Positions 52,884-63,800 of a stretch of DNA of 64,000 nucleotides are shown one piece after another. Under the pieces are notes generated by a model. The model searched no databases and was not told where the DNA came from. It saw nothing but the letters and a program-made list of their open reading frames with translations. The position numbers and the translations under genes are program-made. Numbering within the stretch: the stretch's first letter is position 1; the number at the start of each line of letters is the position of its first letter. The stretch lies in assembly GCA_964469935.1 (NCBI GenBank), contig CAYXZQ010000001.1:28868-92867 (forward strand), written 5' to 3'. Source of the DNA: CAYXZQ01 sp964469935. GTDB taxonomy: Archaea > Nanobdellota > Nanobdellia > Woesearchaeales > DSVV01.

Positions 52884-54200
52884 TCAAGGATAGAGATAAA
52901 CCCTGTGCGTGCTCATGACGTCCGGGGTGACGAACTGCGTGAGCGTCGGGGTGCCAATCTTCGGGATGAAGTTGAGCCTGACGAGCGAGTCCTCGGTTAT
53001 GTCTCCCGGAGCCTCGTAGCAGATCCTGAGGATGTCGCCCCTCTGGAGGTTGCCTGCGACATAGTTGGTCCCTTTCTGCTCATATACGCCCGAGAAATAA
53101 CCCTCGCCGTAGCGGTACGGGGTTATGGTTATCGAATCAGCCGGGATGTAGCCTGCCTGGGTCATCTGGGCATCGATGTCTATTGAAGCCAGGATGTCTC
53201 CTGAGGTATTTACGAAATCAGCCGAGACCGAAAAATTTGCAGGGGCTGCAGAGATGTCGACTCCCAAAGGCACCGAAAGCGTGGTGCCCGAGCCGAGCAT
53301 CAGCAATGCATCCGTGTCATTGACAGCGAACTCATCGTCGAGCCCGTCATCGTCATAATCCTCCTCGAGCCTGTAGGGCTGCTTGAAAATCCTGAAATAC
53401 GACAAGCCAGCTCCCGGCGGGTCGGTCTGTCTCATGGCGTAGGCTGTGCCGGCATTGTCCCTGTAGGCGCTTATGTATCCGTAATTTTCTATCTGCAGCC
53501 TGGTGATGTCCATGCCGGAGTCGGGGTTGCCGTTGTCGCTCAGTTTGACCACAGAGCCGTCATCATTGACTGCCTTGACATAGATGAGTCCTGCGCTGCT
53601 CAGGTTGAATACGAAATAGTTGTCAGTGTTGTTATATGGCGCTGGGCAGTACTCGACACCCGGGATGTCCTGGGGTGCGCACACCCACATGTAGTCTGCA
53701 AGCCCGTCATCATCCAGGTCGACCTCGATATTCGCGGGCACTATATGGTTTATCTGCTTAGCAAGGGCTTCTGAGGTGTCCCTACCCTGGAAATCCTCGA
53801 GCTCGGGCATCGTCTCCTTGTTCCACGTGTTGTAGCCCACCGAGTTGTTCTTTATGCAGAGACTGTCCTTGCCCCTGTATTTCAGGGTGGATGTCCTTTC
53901 ATTTGTATTGAAAGTGAATATGACCTGGTCAAGCTTTATCGGGTCTGAGCCGGGGGAGAGCTTGATTACTTCCTGGAAATCTGTGAGGTTGCCATTCCTG
54001 CCGTCGGTCCCGCTCACCTCGATGACCCTCGAGTTGGTAGATATCTGGCCCTTTGCCTGCTGTCCTGTCGAAAGGCTCTTTTCCTGGAGCGAGCCTGCAG
54101 TCTGGAGAAGGACGCCAGCTGCTACTGCAGCTACCAGAAGCATGGCTATGAAAACTATCAGGGTTCCTACACCCATCTCAGCCTTTTTTTGGTATTTCAT
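52884..54200 (-). CDS. flaB: Archaellin (flagellin) 2, large form
   Basis: A 438-residue archaellin. The N-terminus 'MKYQKKAEMGVGTLIVFIAM' has the prepilin-peptidase site after KKA and the GVGTL helix start. 'VIKLSPGSDPIKLDQVIFTF' is the conserved first core strand region. The middle (about residues 100-350) is a long outer domain. The C-terminus from 'ADSITITPYR' through 'GTNYVAGNLQRGDILRI' to 'TPDVMSTHRVYLYP' is the archaellin C-terminal core. This C-terminal part is the closest match in the window to the end of giant protein 1. At 438 residues it is longer than most archaellins (about 200-300) because of the enlarged outer domain. Confidence 0.88.
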   Translation of the reverse strand: MKYQKKAEMGVGTLIVFIAMLLVAAVAAGVLLQTAGSLQEKSLSTGQQAKGQISTNSRVIEVSGTDGRNGNLTDFQEVIKLSPGSDPIKLDQVIFTFNTNERTSTLKYRGKDSLCIKNNSVGYNTWNKETMPELEDFQGRDTSEALAKQINHIVPANIEVDLDDDGLADYMWVCAPQDIPGVEYCPAPYNNTDNYFVFNLSSAGLIYVKAVNDDGSVVKLSDNGNPDSGMDITRLQIENYGYISAYRDNAGTAYAMRQTDPPGAGLSYFRIFKQPYRLEEDYDDDGLDDEFAVNDTDALLMLGSGTTLSVPLGVDISAAPANFSVSADFVNTSGDILASIDIDAQMTQAGYIPADSITITPYRYGEGYFSGVYEQKGTNYVAGNLQRGDILRICYEAPGDITEDSLVRLNFIPKIGTPTLTQFVTPDVMSTHRVYLYP

Positions 54201-54390
54201 TTTTACCTTGATATATTAATATATCTTTTTCACTATTAATATACCAATCATAGTTTAACTTGTATTTAAAACTTTTGGATTTTTTGCTGAATACAGCTCT
54301 TTCTGTCTTACTGGATCCAACAAATAATAGAAAACCTTATAAATACTGTCATACAATGTAGGAAACAGCGCGCAAACAGAGAGACTTTCT
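54201..54390. promoter_or_regulatory. Divergent promoter region of archaellin 2 and the second HTH regulator
   Basis: GATATATTAATATATC (54210-54225) is a perfect 16-bp palindrome 10 nt before the archaellin ATG. A second TATTAATA lies at 54234-54241 and would serve as the archaellin TATA box. On the plus strand CTTATAAATA (54336-54345) is the TATA box for the regulator at 54391, giving a leader of about 25 nt. No repeat array like that at 11728 is visible. Confidence 0.5.
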
Positions 54391-54825
54391 ATGGAGAAGA
54401 CCGACAGGGAACCCATCGACAGGCATGTTTCAAACAGACAGATTCTCGTCCCATGCAAGGTCTTCTGCGACAGGAGCCTAAGCTTCTCAGAGTCTCTCAT
54501 TGAATTTCTCTGGACAGGACACAGGCTGTCTCCCTCGGAGATAGGCAAGCTTCTCTCGATGGACAGGAGGAATGTCTGGACCCTGATGGAGAGGATAGCT
54601 AAAAAAAAAGGCACAGAGCCGCCGAAGTCCGGGCCGTCTGAGGGTATCCTCCTGCCCATAAGTCTCTTCTCCGGAAGGGAGGCATCTGTCCTGGAGCTGA
54701 TAGTAGGCTATCTCAGAGAGGTGGAAGGGCTCTCCAACAAAGATGTATCTCTCCAGCTCTGCAGGTCTGAGAAGACTGTCTGGACAGCCTATGACAGGTA
54801 CAGGAAGAGGGGTGATGCCCAGTGA
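54391..54825 (+). CDS. Tandem 'VWT' helix-turn-helix protein, linked to giant protein 3
   Basis: A 144-residue protein paralogous to the one at 11859. It has two units: 'ILVPCKVFCDRSLSFSES' leading to the HTH 'SEIGKLLSMDRRNVWTLMER', and 'ILLPISLFSGREASVLEL' leading to 'KDVSLQLCRSEKTVWTAYDR'. It lacks the longer N-terminal region of its paralogue. It ends GTGA, overlapping by 4 nt the GTG start of giant protein 3, so the two are translationally coupled. TATA at 54336-54345. It is likely a DNA-binding regulator of its own operon or of other surface genes; no direct evidence of the target. Confidence 0.75.
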   Translation: MEKTDREPIDRHVSNRQILVPCKVFCDRSLSFSESLIEFLWTGHRLSPSEIGKLLSMDRRNVWTLMERIAKKKGTEPPKSGPSEGILLPISLFSGREASVLELIVGYLREVEGLSNKDVSLQLCRSEKTVWTAYDRYRKRGDAQ

Positions 54826-57800
54826 GCCCTTCCAGAAGACTGATGCTAGTCATCATCATCTTGGCCTGCCTCGCAGCTGCCGGGCTCAGCCAGGGAACGT
54901 CACTCTCACAGGCACCAGGCTTTTCAAATGTCTCAGCACCGCCGGGGATGAATTATCCAGCAAACATGACTTCTGCAGCCGGCGCAGGACACACAATGAC
55001 ATATCTCCCAGGCCAGCCGATTGTCCTGAACATATCAGTCACGAACATGTCGCTGCACCTCGAGCAAGGCAACATGACCATGAACACAAGCATCAATTTC
55101 ACTTGGAGCAATTTCAGCCTGACAGAGCCAGGCAGTTATACAATTTTTGCTGAAATCAACAGAAGCAGGTCCAGCCTGAGGTCCTTCACTGTGATGTCGC
55201 CGTATACCCTCATCCTCAACCTGACGCGACAGAACAGCACGCTTATCATCAGGCTCCATGCCGTGCTGATGGAATATTGGAACAGGAGCGTAATTACGAA
55301 GAACCTGGCCAATGAGATTAATGCCTCAGTGACATTCAATATCACTTCGCCTGACAACAGTACAGCCACGATGCAGGCAAACAACTCTGGAAGCCTGTTC
55401 CTCGCAGGGTACAACCTCTCCGGATACGGCAATTACTCCATCCTTGCCGAGCTGAACTATCCAGGAGGCTCTGCAATGGGCTCTGCAAGATATGCATACG
55501 GCAATTCCACGGCAGGCGGCTCAAACCTGACAGCCAACCAGACCAGCATCGCTGGCAACGCTTCCGGCCCAACCTCCATGGACAGGACAAAAGAGGCTGG
55601 AAGACCATTCGCAATGACTAACAAGAGATTCTATATTCCAAGGGAGCCTGTCTACATCAATTCATCGCCCGGCAGCGTCTTCATAGAGGACGTGAGGAAC
55701 GTAACCTATAATGTTACAGGCGTATTTGCAGGGACAAGGGTCATCGGCAATTACACGATTTATGCTGTCATCAACTCTACAAGGGCTGACCTGGGATGGT
55801 TCGAGGTAATCGACCCGCTCTCATACGAATTCGATGCAACAGCGAGGGAGAACACCATATACCTCGACCTGGACGTGTTGTACAGCCTCTACATCAACGG
55901 CTCAGTGCAGAAATACAACCTTGTAAACAGCTCAGCAGTCCATGTGAGCTTCAGGATAATCGATCCTGACAACAACACACTGACACTCGAGCCCTACCAG
56001 CTAGACAACAGGTACAATTCCCAGTACACGGCCCTCGAGGGGGGGATATACACTGCGACAGCATCGATTTCGACATCCGACAGGGCCTATAATTCGACAT
56101 TGCATGTTTCCGTCAACATCACAGGCGATGTGAACAGGAAAGTAGATTACATGGAAATTGAGAAGAGCAACTACCTGCCGCTCGAACCTGTGAAGATAAT
56201 GACTTCTCTTCCGAACGTCACTGTCATCGACCCTGATGGAACCCGCCATGTCGTCCCGGCTGACCTGCTTTCTGAGACAGCTGAGTTCCATGATACGAGG
56301 ATAATAGGTCAATACATAATCGAATCATCCGCAGGCTCGGCAATGTTCGATGTCGGGCCGAAGACTAAGGTCAGCCTCAGTACCTCAACAGAAAATAACA
56401 GGCTGGACTTGATCCTCGACGTTGCAAGGTATATCTACGACCCATCGGAATCAAGGGCCATAGAGGTAGGCTCGGGTACAGGCACAAAAGGACTATTCAA
56501 CATCACTGCACCTGACGAGAGCGTTATGGAGGTCTCAGGCATCCCGATAAACAACTCGCTTCGGGCAGAGGTCTATCTGACAGAGCCGGGAAGATATGCC
56601 ATATCAGCATACTATTCAGACGGCATCTCAGAGGCGCGGCTCAACAAGAGCGAAAGCGTGGCATTCAGCCCGGCAGGCTTCAGCATCACATCGGAGGAGC
56701 AAAACACTTCGATGAACATGAGCCAAGGAGCCGGGCTGCCGAAGATTCCGGCCAACATATTAAGCGTCCCGGCTGCCCAGGGCAGTGCTGAGATAGGCCG
56801 GCCTGTGGTCTGGACCATGCAGCTGCCTGAGGGTTCGGATGCAGTGATACCATTTGACGCGCAAAACGTAAGCCTCAGGGCGGGAGGCATGAAGATACCT
56901 GACGACTCTGTCTCGGTCAGGGCAGGAAACGAGAGCTTCACAGCAGGCGAGTTCAACAGCATCAGGTCAATCAAGGGGCTTGCAGCAAGGCTGGAACAAG
57001 GCAGCAAAAAGAAGATAACGCTCATGCCTGACTGGGCAAAAATCGAGAACACCAGCAGGATGCAGGGAGCAGGTCACGCAGAGCTGAGGTACGAGACAGT
57101 CGCCCCAGTCAAGGTTGAGTCAGGCTTCGCCAGGACAGGCAGGCTCCTCTACAAGGATGTCAAAATATCGAGCGATGCATCAATGCACTACACTGACATA
57201 CTGAGCTACACTGACATACCCCAGACGACCCCTGGCAGGGTGCATCTCTACTGGCATGTCAACGGCACCATGGCAGATGTGCTCAATGACCCCTCATATG
57301 CATACCTGAACGCCACCTTGGTAGACACAGACTCGGACGGCCTTGCAGACAGGGTCGAATGGCTCACGCCAAGGCTCTCTGAGCAGGACTTCACTGTCGT
57401 CATCGAGATATCTAGGGCAGTGCATCTGAGTGCTGACAGGCAGTATATCTCCGACGTTTCCGGGTATGTGAAGAAGAGGGACGGCAACTGGACAGAACCC
57501 ATATATTCAGGAGAATACCTCAGGGTGTCGTTCGAACAGAATCTCACCTCTGGCAATGACATAACAGTCTATGCAAGGAATGTCCTGGGCAAAAACACAA
57601 GCATCGAGGTGTTCTACCCTGGCACGAACGAAAGCATCGCATTCTTCCCTATAATAACAGGCGAAGGGTATTACAAGACGAAGCTGTCAGCGATGGTCAG
57701 GGACAGTGACACATTCGACATTAGGGTTGACGGAGACGTTCCGGGCTCTTACCTCGAGTTCGACCATGTCATCGATCCGCCGACAAAGGTAAACATCTCG

Positions 57801-60800
57801 ATGCCTGATGCAGGCGCTCCGGGCATGAGCATAGCTGTCCAGTTCACAGGAGAGAATTTCTCATCAGCAGACTCAGTGACGACAAACAGCTCTGACATCG
57901 TCGTCGGCCCTGTCATCGTGACTGATTCCTCAGGAGATGTTGTCCAGGACAGCGGCGTAGTGCTCTCGACAGTGTTCTTCATCAAGAGCTCTGCTGCTGA
58001 GCAGGACGTCCAGGTGAACATTGGAGGCACAACTGTTCCCGAGCCTTTCAGGATAACCATCCCCATCCCTGGCTCAGGAGACTTCTCGGCAAGCGCAGGG
58101 ACCGTGACAATAGGCGATGGGCTGAACGGTACGAGGACAAACGGCGGGACAATTGTGCTCGACAGCCTCATAGTGCCGGCAGGCGTGACAGTTGTCGTCG
58201 ACACATCTGACCCAGACTCCAACCTGGCAGACGGCAACCAGGGCTACATGCCTGCGATTGTCGTGGTCGACGGGCCTGTCGACATCCAGGGTTCAGTCGA
58301 CGTGAGCGGCCAGGACGGGTTCGATTATGATGCAGCAGGAAGCCACGGAGGCGCAGGTGGACCAGGAGGCGCCGGAGGAGGGGCAGGAGGAAAGACAGGA
58401 CTGGGAATAACAGGAGGAAACGGCGGTGACGGCTTCACAGGAGGCGGTGGAGGCGGAGTAGAGAACGGCAACGGAGGCGACGGAGGGGCCGGCACAGGCT
58501 CTCCCGGAACAGCCCATTCATCATCCAACGGAGGCAATGGCGGGGTCGGGCTTATCGGAAATACGACTGTAGGCGGAGAGGGAGGAGCTGATGCAGGGAC
58601 AGGCGGCGACGCAGGTGCAGGAGGCACAGGAAACCCATTCGGCACTGGAGGAACGACAGGGACATATGCAGGAGGGATAAGCACGCCTGCCGGAAGAGGA
58701 GGCGGTGGCGGAGGTGGCTCGAACAGCGAAAGCGACGGAGGTGGCGGAGGAGGCTTCGGCACAGCAGGAACAAATGCAGTGCTTCCGGGAACAGGGAATG
58801 AGAGAGGGGCAGGCGGGCTTGCAAACGGAAACAATCAGCTCGTGCCAGTCATGGGTGGCTCAGGCGGAGGTGGCGGAAGCGGAGACGAGGGAGGAGACGG
58901 ACGTGAAGGTGGAGGCGGAGGAGGCGGAGGCGGAGCCATAAACATAATATCAGACAGCATGATATCGCTCAGCGGCACGATTATCTCAGACGGCGGTGCA
59001 GGAGGCGACGGCCAGGGCGGAAACGGAGGCTCAGGAGGAGGAGGGGGTTCAGGGGGATCGGTCATACTCCAGTCAGGGAACGTTACAATCTCAGGGAGCA
59101 TGTCTGCCCTTGGCGGGGCTGGAGGGACAAGCTCTGCATCAGGCACAGAGGGCGGTGCAGGCGGGCAGGGCAGGGCAAGGGTCGACGGCCTCATGGGTTC
59201 GACCAACATCCCCGGCAGCCTTACGAGCGAATTTATAGGGCCTGCAATAACATCCATGAACAGCACTGTTGTCACAGGCAGGGCAGCGGCTTTGTCAGAC
59301 ATACAGGTGATAGTACAGAACAGCAGCACATCATCGTCCTTCACAGGGACGGCCGATGCAAACGGCGATTTCGCAATACCCGTAAGCATGTCGCTAGGCT
59401 TCAATTATATAACAGCCATACAGAACACAAGCGCAGGCACTGTATCTGTCATGGGATCGGCCTCGGCCGCAACATATGTCAAGACCATGCTCAGCATAAA
59501 CTCAATAGAATGCCAGGAGAACGGGAGTGTCTGGGAGCAGTGCTCGTCAGTCGCCTTCGGCGACTCGATAACAGCTCTCAGAGCCAACTGCACAAACGGC
59601 CCGAACCAGGTCGCAGACGTCTCATTCGCTCTCCATAATGCAGAGGATGCAAACACTTTCTTCAATTCAAACTCCTCCTATAACTTGAGCAGCATGTTCT
59701 ATTATGACAATGCAGACCTGACTGTGAGCGACTCTGGGCATTTCATTCTGAATGTCACATGCTATCAATCTCCGGATGCTTACATATCGGACAACAGCAC
59801 ATGGTATGTGCCCTGGGGGACACTCTCTGCAAGCCTCGTAAACCCCTTGATAGACAAGAACGTGGTCAGGGATGAGTTCTTCACTTTCAAGACCAGAGTC
59901 GACTGCACAGGAGGCGAATGCGGGGATGCGAACGCATCCCTGTGGCACACGAACCCAGCATTCGGCACTGGAAACGACGGTCCGCTCACAGTAAGCTCGT
60001 CGGGTGCAGTCGTGAATGACTATACCTACCTCACAGGCAACGAGCTGTCAGGGGACAATACAATCAATGTCAATGACGCGACCGGGTTCTCGGCTGGAGA
60101 CGAGATAATGGTCGTCCAGATGCAGAACAGCTCTGCCGGGACGGCAGGAATGTACGAGTTCGTGCATATCTCCTCTGTGGCTGGAAATTCAGTCACACTG
60201 GACCAAGGGCTAGCCAACAGCTATTATTCAGGCACCTTCGATGCCGCATCATCCACATCAGCCCAGGTGATAAGGGTTCCGCAGTACACGACCGTGACTG
60301 TCAATTCCGGCGCATCCATAACTGCTCCAGCATGGGACGGGTACTCTGGAGGAATCGTGATATTAAGGGCAAGAAACACAGTGACGATTGCAGGCAGCAT
60401 TGATCTGGCAGGCAAGGGATTCAGAGCAGGAACATACGGCGATCCGGGCGGGCCGACTGTCAATGGGCAGGGAGGAGAGTCCTTCAATGGCATTGGCACT
60501 TCTGCTACGAACAACAGGAACAACGGAGGGGGAGGAGGAGGCTGTGGAGACAACACTGTCGGTGGATGCTCAGGCGAGTCAGACGGTACGGCTGGCGGAG
60601 GAGCAGGTTACAGTGCAACAGGAACATCAGGCAGCGGAAACGGCGGGGGCCAGGCAGGAAACACCTATGGCATGGCTGACCTGGGTCCATTCACAATCGG
60701 TTCGGGCGGAGGAGGCGGTGGAGCTGACAATGCAGGGGGACTCGTCGGAGGTGTAGGGGGCGCAGGAGGAGGGGCGCTCATGCTGTTTGCCGATGACCTG

Positions 60801-63800
60801 TCAGTGACAGGGACCATCTCTGGCGACGGCGATGCAGGCAGCATCAGCGCAAGCTGGGCAGGCAGCGGTGGAGGAGGTTCCGGAGGCTCGTTATTGCTCA
60901 CTGCGTCAGAAATGCATATAGGGTCAGGATCGGTGACATCAAACGGAGGCCCAGGCGGCCCTGCAGCCTCGAACGGTGACGCTGGCGGGGACGGATCTGA
61001 CGGAAGGGTGAGGCTTGACTACACGACAATCTCAGGGACACCCTCGCCTTCATCAGGTTACAACGGCTCAGCTGAGAGATACGTACTCATAAGCATGGTC
61101 ACTGCCGACAAGCCTTTCTATACAATAAACCAGAACCCAATGGACAATTCAACAACCGCCTGCCTTTCAGGCATGAAACCGGGGGATAGCTGCACAACGA
61201 CATGGAGCGTGAACGCCACAGGACCAATCAATTCGACATGGGAATTTTTGGCCATGTACAATGACACAGGCGGACACGACATTTCAGGTGCCGAAACCGG
61301 CAAGGTGAACATAACTATTGCAGACACGGCCATGCCGCAGGTCAACCTCATCCAGTGCCTCGAGAAGGGTGTCGGGTGGGAGGACTGCAGCAACATACTT
61401 TGGGGAGATACACTTGAAGCGGTCAGGGCAAACTGTACAGATGAGGGCGAAGCAATAGCCAATGCCTCGTTCAATCTCACAAACATACCCGACAGCCTGA
61501 CATTCTTCTACTCCAACTCAAGCTATAATTCGTCTACAGACATGTTCGTATACAACAACAGCGACATAGTGATACAGGACTCTGGAAAGTTCCAGCTGGA
61601 TGTCACGTGCTATGACAAGATAGGGATAAGCGATTCGGCAAGCGTGAGCTGGACAGTTCCATGGGGAACCCTGTCTTCATCGCTGGTGAAACCGACGACT
61701 GACTACAATGCCAGCCAGAACTACCCTTTCACATTCACCTCCAGGACAACCTGCCAGGGTGGAGAATGCGGATATGTCCAGGCGACAATCGACCCCTACA
61801 AGAACTGGTGGAACAACTCCTACGGGTTGAGGAGAAACATCAATGTGACAAATCCCAGCGCATACATGGCAGATGCAGGCTATAGCATCAGGATTACCAT
61901 CGACACAACCTCATCCTATTTCAACAATGACGGCAGCGACCTCAGGATAGTATACTGGAACGGGACAGACAATATCGAGCTTGACAGGTTCAATGAGACA
62001 TCTTTCAACAATGCCAATACAGGAATCTGGTTTGCATTGCAGAAAGCGATAGCATCCGGAGGGTATGACGACGGTTATTATATGTATTACAACAACTCGC
62101 ATGCAGGGGCCGCGCCGGCCGACGGCAGCAATGTGTTCGATTTCTACGACGGTTTCAACAGGCCTGACAGCGGAACAGTAGGCAACGGGTGGACAGAATC
62201 GTCAGGCACCTGGTCCATACTGAACGACAGGGTGAGGAATACCAACAACGGAGACAGCGATCTCTCGAGGGCCACAACAACAGGCAACAGCTCTCTTAGG
62301 GCCATCGCTAACCACGAGTCTGCAGACGCTGACTGGAAGCTGACGACGAGGATCGACACGGCAAATGGCTATACTTTCGGGTTCCAGAATGGGAACATGG
62401 AACTCACCGACGGGGGTCATACCACGAACAACCTCGGTTCGTCGGCATTCACGGCCACTACCGGCAATGACTATGAGCTCGAGCTGAACACATTCGGTAA
62501 CAGGATACTCTGCTACGCCGACAAGACGCTGATTTTCAATGTGACCGACGGCACCGAGAAGTCCGGGACAATGCTGCTGCATTCATGGGACATCACGCAG
62601 TTCGACGATGTCTGGGTCAGGAAGCTTATTCTGCCTGAGCCCGGAAATTCGCTAGGGTCACCCCAGAACAATTCAGGCAAGGGAGTCATCCCCATGTACA
62701 GCGGCACTCCGTTCTACACCACGTCGCAGAACCCGAGGAACAGCTCTACCGACGCATGCCTTGCAGACATGAAGGCTGGGGACAGCTGTACAAGCTCATG
62801 GACTGTGAATGCCACTGGCAAGATAAACTCGACATGGGTGTTCTATGTCAACTACGAGAGCATGAACTACTCTGTATCAGGCATCACGCCGAAGGTGAAC
62901 ATCACGATCACTCCAGAATTCCCTCCTGAACAGGGAACCCCTGTGCTGAACTCAACTTACGGGACGAACCTTACGACAGAGAACCTCACAGTCTACAACA
63001 GGTCTACATTTGATGCGAACGGCGACGATATCAAGAACATAATAGCATGGTATCTTGACAGCAGCCCGCTCCTGACCCTCAACATGCCTTTCGACTCGAT
63101 GAAGAACATGACATCAGACTACTCAGGCCTGGACAAACGGGGAACAGCAGTGAATATCACATGGCTCCAGTCAGGAGGATACGACGGCTGGGGTGCTTAT
63201 TCGTTCAACGGCACTGGTGGGTACATTTCAGGCATCAACATCACAGTGCTTAACACGAGCTCAGGCACGATAGAGCTCTGGGCAAAACCGGAAGACTTCA
63301 GCCAACCGCAGATGCTCGTCTGGGCAGGGGAGGCAGGTGGCAGCGGCTTCGGGCCTGAGCAGGAGCTCCACCTGGGCATACAGCATCCCACAGCGGGGCT
63401 CGGCCAGGAAGGCTTCACGTTCTTCTACGGCGACAATGACGACGGCGTAGCCACCCTGTCGGCTAGCGGTAATTACACCTACCTCTTCTCAGGCAACCTG
63501 TCGCCTGACACCTGGTACCATATCATGGTCACATGGGACCTGGACAGGAACACGACAATGATGTACATAAACGGCACCCTCGTCGACACAGACGACCTCA
63601 AAGGGGATGTCCTTCCCTATGACACCGCATCATGGCTGGATTACCTCTACATAGGAAGGCCCGCAGCGGCCCAGAGGTATTTCAACGGGACGCTCGACGA
63701 CGTAAGGATATACGACAGGGCGCTCACCCCTGAGCAGGTGGCTGTGCTCTCAGGAGGCAGGTCAGACACCATTGTCAGCCAGGAGACATCGGCAGGCGAC

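Noticed and set aside
58325..58834. Proline-rich ORF of 169 codons on the minus strand
   Set aside because: It is the antisense shadow of the glycine-rich block of giant protein 3: GGN glycine codons read as proline codons on the other strand. No promoter or ribosome-binding site supports it.
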